Shown one piece after another: positions 13,545 to 14,666 of a stretch of DNA of 14,666 nucleotides. The stretch is from Spirochaetaceae bacterium (lineage in GTDB: Bacteria > Spirochaetota > Spirochaetia > DSM-2461): positions 1-14,666 of the forward strand of contig QKAI01000299.1 of NCBI GenBank assembly GCA_003246505.1. The letters run 5' to 3'. Position numbers and translations under genes: made by a program. The notes under the pieces were generated by a model, which had not been told where the DNA came from, ran no database searches, and was given only the letters and a program-made list of their open reading frames with translations. Positions within the stretch are counted from its first letter, which is position 1, and each line of letters starts with the position of its first letter.

Positions 13545-14666
13545 AACGGTTCCCCCCTCTCTATGACGGTGATGTTCACCCCCCGGTTTTTCAGGCGGTC
13601 CAGGGCGCGGCGGGTGGCGACGGCCCTCTTCTCGTCCATCCCCTCCAGAAGGGCCACGAGCTGCCAGTTCTCCCTGACCTGCCAGAAGGACTCCCGCAAA
13701 AGGTCCCATCCGGGCAGGGCCGATATCAGGATGACCCCCTCAGCGGGCAGCCGGTAGGAGGGAAGGAAGGGGGCGTTAAAGGCGAGGGAGAGGGTAGACT
13801 GGTAGAGGGACTCGAAGGCTCTCTCGCAGGATATGTCCAGGGGCTTGTCCGGAACGATGCCGTCCAGGATGACCCCTTCCCCGCTGTCCAGGAGGCGCCG
13901 GGTCAGGGTCAGGACGGTCTCCAGGACCCCGTCCTCCCGGGGCCTGTCCTCCCCCAGGGAGCGCCGGTCCACCATGAGAATGCGCCCCGGCCTAACCGCG
14001 TTGTCGTACTCCCGTACCAGGGGGAAGCCGTAGCGGGCGAAATGCTTCCAGCTGATGCCCCGCAGGGGCATGCCCGGGCGGTACTCCCTCACGTGGCTGA
14101 AGGTGGTCTCCCCCCGGTCCGTGCCGCTCGGCCTGATGCGCTCTCCCCCCCCGGCGATCTGTCTCAGGGGATAGCCGCTGCCCCGGTAAAGGCGGGGATA
14201 GATGTAGAAGGTCCTCTCGTGCCGGGGCAGGGGGATGCGGAAGAATCCCAGGAAATCCTCCATCTCCAGGCGGGAGATCCCCACCCGGTAGATGCCCCTG
14301 GTCCCCCCCCGGATGGTGTAGGCGAAACGTTTCTTCTCATGGGAGCGCAGGTAGAAGGTCAGCGGTTCCAGGTCGGTCATCTCCGGATTCCTGAAGGAGA
14401 AGAAGACCACCCGGATCAGGGCGGACGCGGTCAGCCAGGACTGCTGCAGATAAAAATCGTAGTGGATCTCCTCCCCCCGGACCAGGTGCTCCGAGGAGAA
14501 GTGCTGGTTGTGCCGCATCCCCCCGTAGGAAAGGATGAGGAGGATCAGGTCGGCGAAGAAGAGAAAGGCGAAGGAGCGGTAGAGCAGGTAGTAGATGCCC
14601 CCCAGGTAGCGGGCGGCCAGGAAGGAGAGGCAGAGGATGAGCAGGGAGGGGATCAGTCTTTCCCAG
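13529..14666 (-). CDS. DUF58-domain membrane protein, N-terminus outside window
   Basis: The frame runs to the right edge without a stop, so at least 378 residues exist and the ATG at 14518 is probably internal. Upstream of that ATG the frame encodes two hydrophobic helices (starting SLLILCLSFLAARYLGG and FAFLFFADLILLIL), exactly as expected for the N-terminal membrane hairpin of DUF58 proteins. A beta-rich region follows. The DUF58 signature is recognisable as REYRPGMPLRGISWKHFAR, then a LVREYDN strand and an RILMVDRR strand of a vWA-like fold. The usual 'Pro-Gly-Asp...Ile-Asp-Trp' has Met and Ser in the two Asp positions. DUF58 proteins are typically encoded between a MoxR AAA+ ATPase and a transglutaminase, and the latter is present downstream here. 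The function of such sets is thought to be assembly or maturation of envelope complexes, but it is not established. Confidence 0.88.
   Translation of the reverse strand, partial: WERLIPSLLILCLSFLAARYLGGIYYLLYRSFAFLFFADLILLILSYGGMRHNQHFSSEHLVRGEEIHYDFYLQQSWLTASALIRVVFFSFRNPEMTDLEPLTFYLRSHEKKRFAYTIRGGTRGIYRVGISRLEMEDFLGFFRIPLPRHERTFYIYPRLYRGSGYPLRQIAGGGERIRPSGTDRGETTFSHVREYRPGMPLRGISWKHFARYGFPLVREYDNAVRPGRILMVDRRSLGEDRPREDGVLETVLTLTRRLLDSGEGVILDGIVPDKPLDISCERAFESLYQSTLSLAFNAPFLPSYRLPAEGVILISALPGWDLLRESFWQVRENWQLVALLEGMDEKRAVATRRALDRLKNRGVNITVIERGEPFWQEN

Noticed and set aside
13533..13709. Longer transglutaminase start at GTG 13709
   Set aside because: The added 55-59 residues are Arg/Gly/Pro/His-rich and lie wholly inside the DUF58 gene in another frame, with no match to a membrane-protein N-terminus.
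1..14666. Search for CRISPR arrays, tRNA, insertion sequences, phage genes, toxin-antitoxin pairs or att-like direct repeats
   Set aside because: I found no repeated spacer units, cloverleaf, transposase, terminal inverted repeats or small toxin-like genes. The G and C runs seen are part of codon bias.

Overview
The window is GC-rich, densely packed chromosomal DNA, apparently from a diderm bacterium. I think a spirochaete (Spirochaetota) most likely, with moderate confidence. The reasons are a periplasmic binding protein whose signal peptide ends in an Ala-Gly-Gly-Lys junction, an enlarged RecJ, a PreP-like M16C peptidase and the overall gene mix. No rRNA or protein marker decisive for a phylum is present. 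Nearly all genes are core or metabolic, and I see no prophage, transposon, CRISPR array, tRNA or integration scar.

Bases 1-4653 (+ strand) hold a tightly coupled gene string: the 3' end of a probable AraC-type regulator, a pyrimidine-nucleoside/thymidine phosphorylase, a RecJ-type exonuclease and a secreted M23 peptidase. Each junction overlaps by 1 or 4 bases (ATGA, ATGA, TAATG), so translation is probably coupled. Bases 4622-5001 hold a self-contained rpsU (ribosomal protein S21) unit. It has a strong sigma70-type promoter buried in the end of the M23 gene, an almost complete Shine-Dalgarno sequence, an apparent AUC start codon and a strong intrinsic terminator, followed by a weaker terminator-like hairpin.

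Bases 5026-8371 (+) hold a membrane-anchored rhodanese-like protein overlapping a 973-residue M16C zinc peptidase. A minus-strand glycerophosphodiester phosphodiesterase gene converges on that peptidase, and the two stop codons overlap. A 176-base divergent intergenic region (9091-9266) holds a clear promoter with an inverted repeat over its -10 box, a second palindrome and a weaker reverse promoter. It drives a complete polar amino-acid ABC importer on the + strand (binding protein, permease, ATPase; 9267-11595).

Bases 11592-14666 (minus strand) hold the end of a cluster transcribed from beyond the right edge: a membrane-anchored DUF58 protein (5' truncated by the window) and a multi-pass membrane transglutaminase. 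This is the usual MoxR-DUF58-transglutaminase arrangement, so an AAA+ MoxR gene is expected just outside. The transglutaminase has no ATG, GTG or TTG start ahead of its first membrane helix and probably starts at CTG. It also converges on the ABC ATPase gene with overlapping stops.

I did not find a new multi-gene system. The points most worth checking are the two probable non-canonical start codons (AUC for S21, CUG for the transglutaminase), a RecJ insertion of about 150 residues, the operator-like repeats in the divergent region, and the two convergent gene pairs whose stop codons overlap by exactly four bases with no visible terminator.
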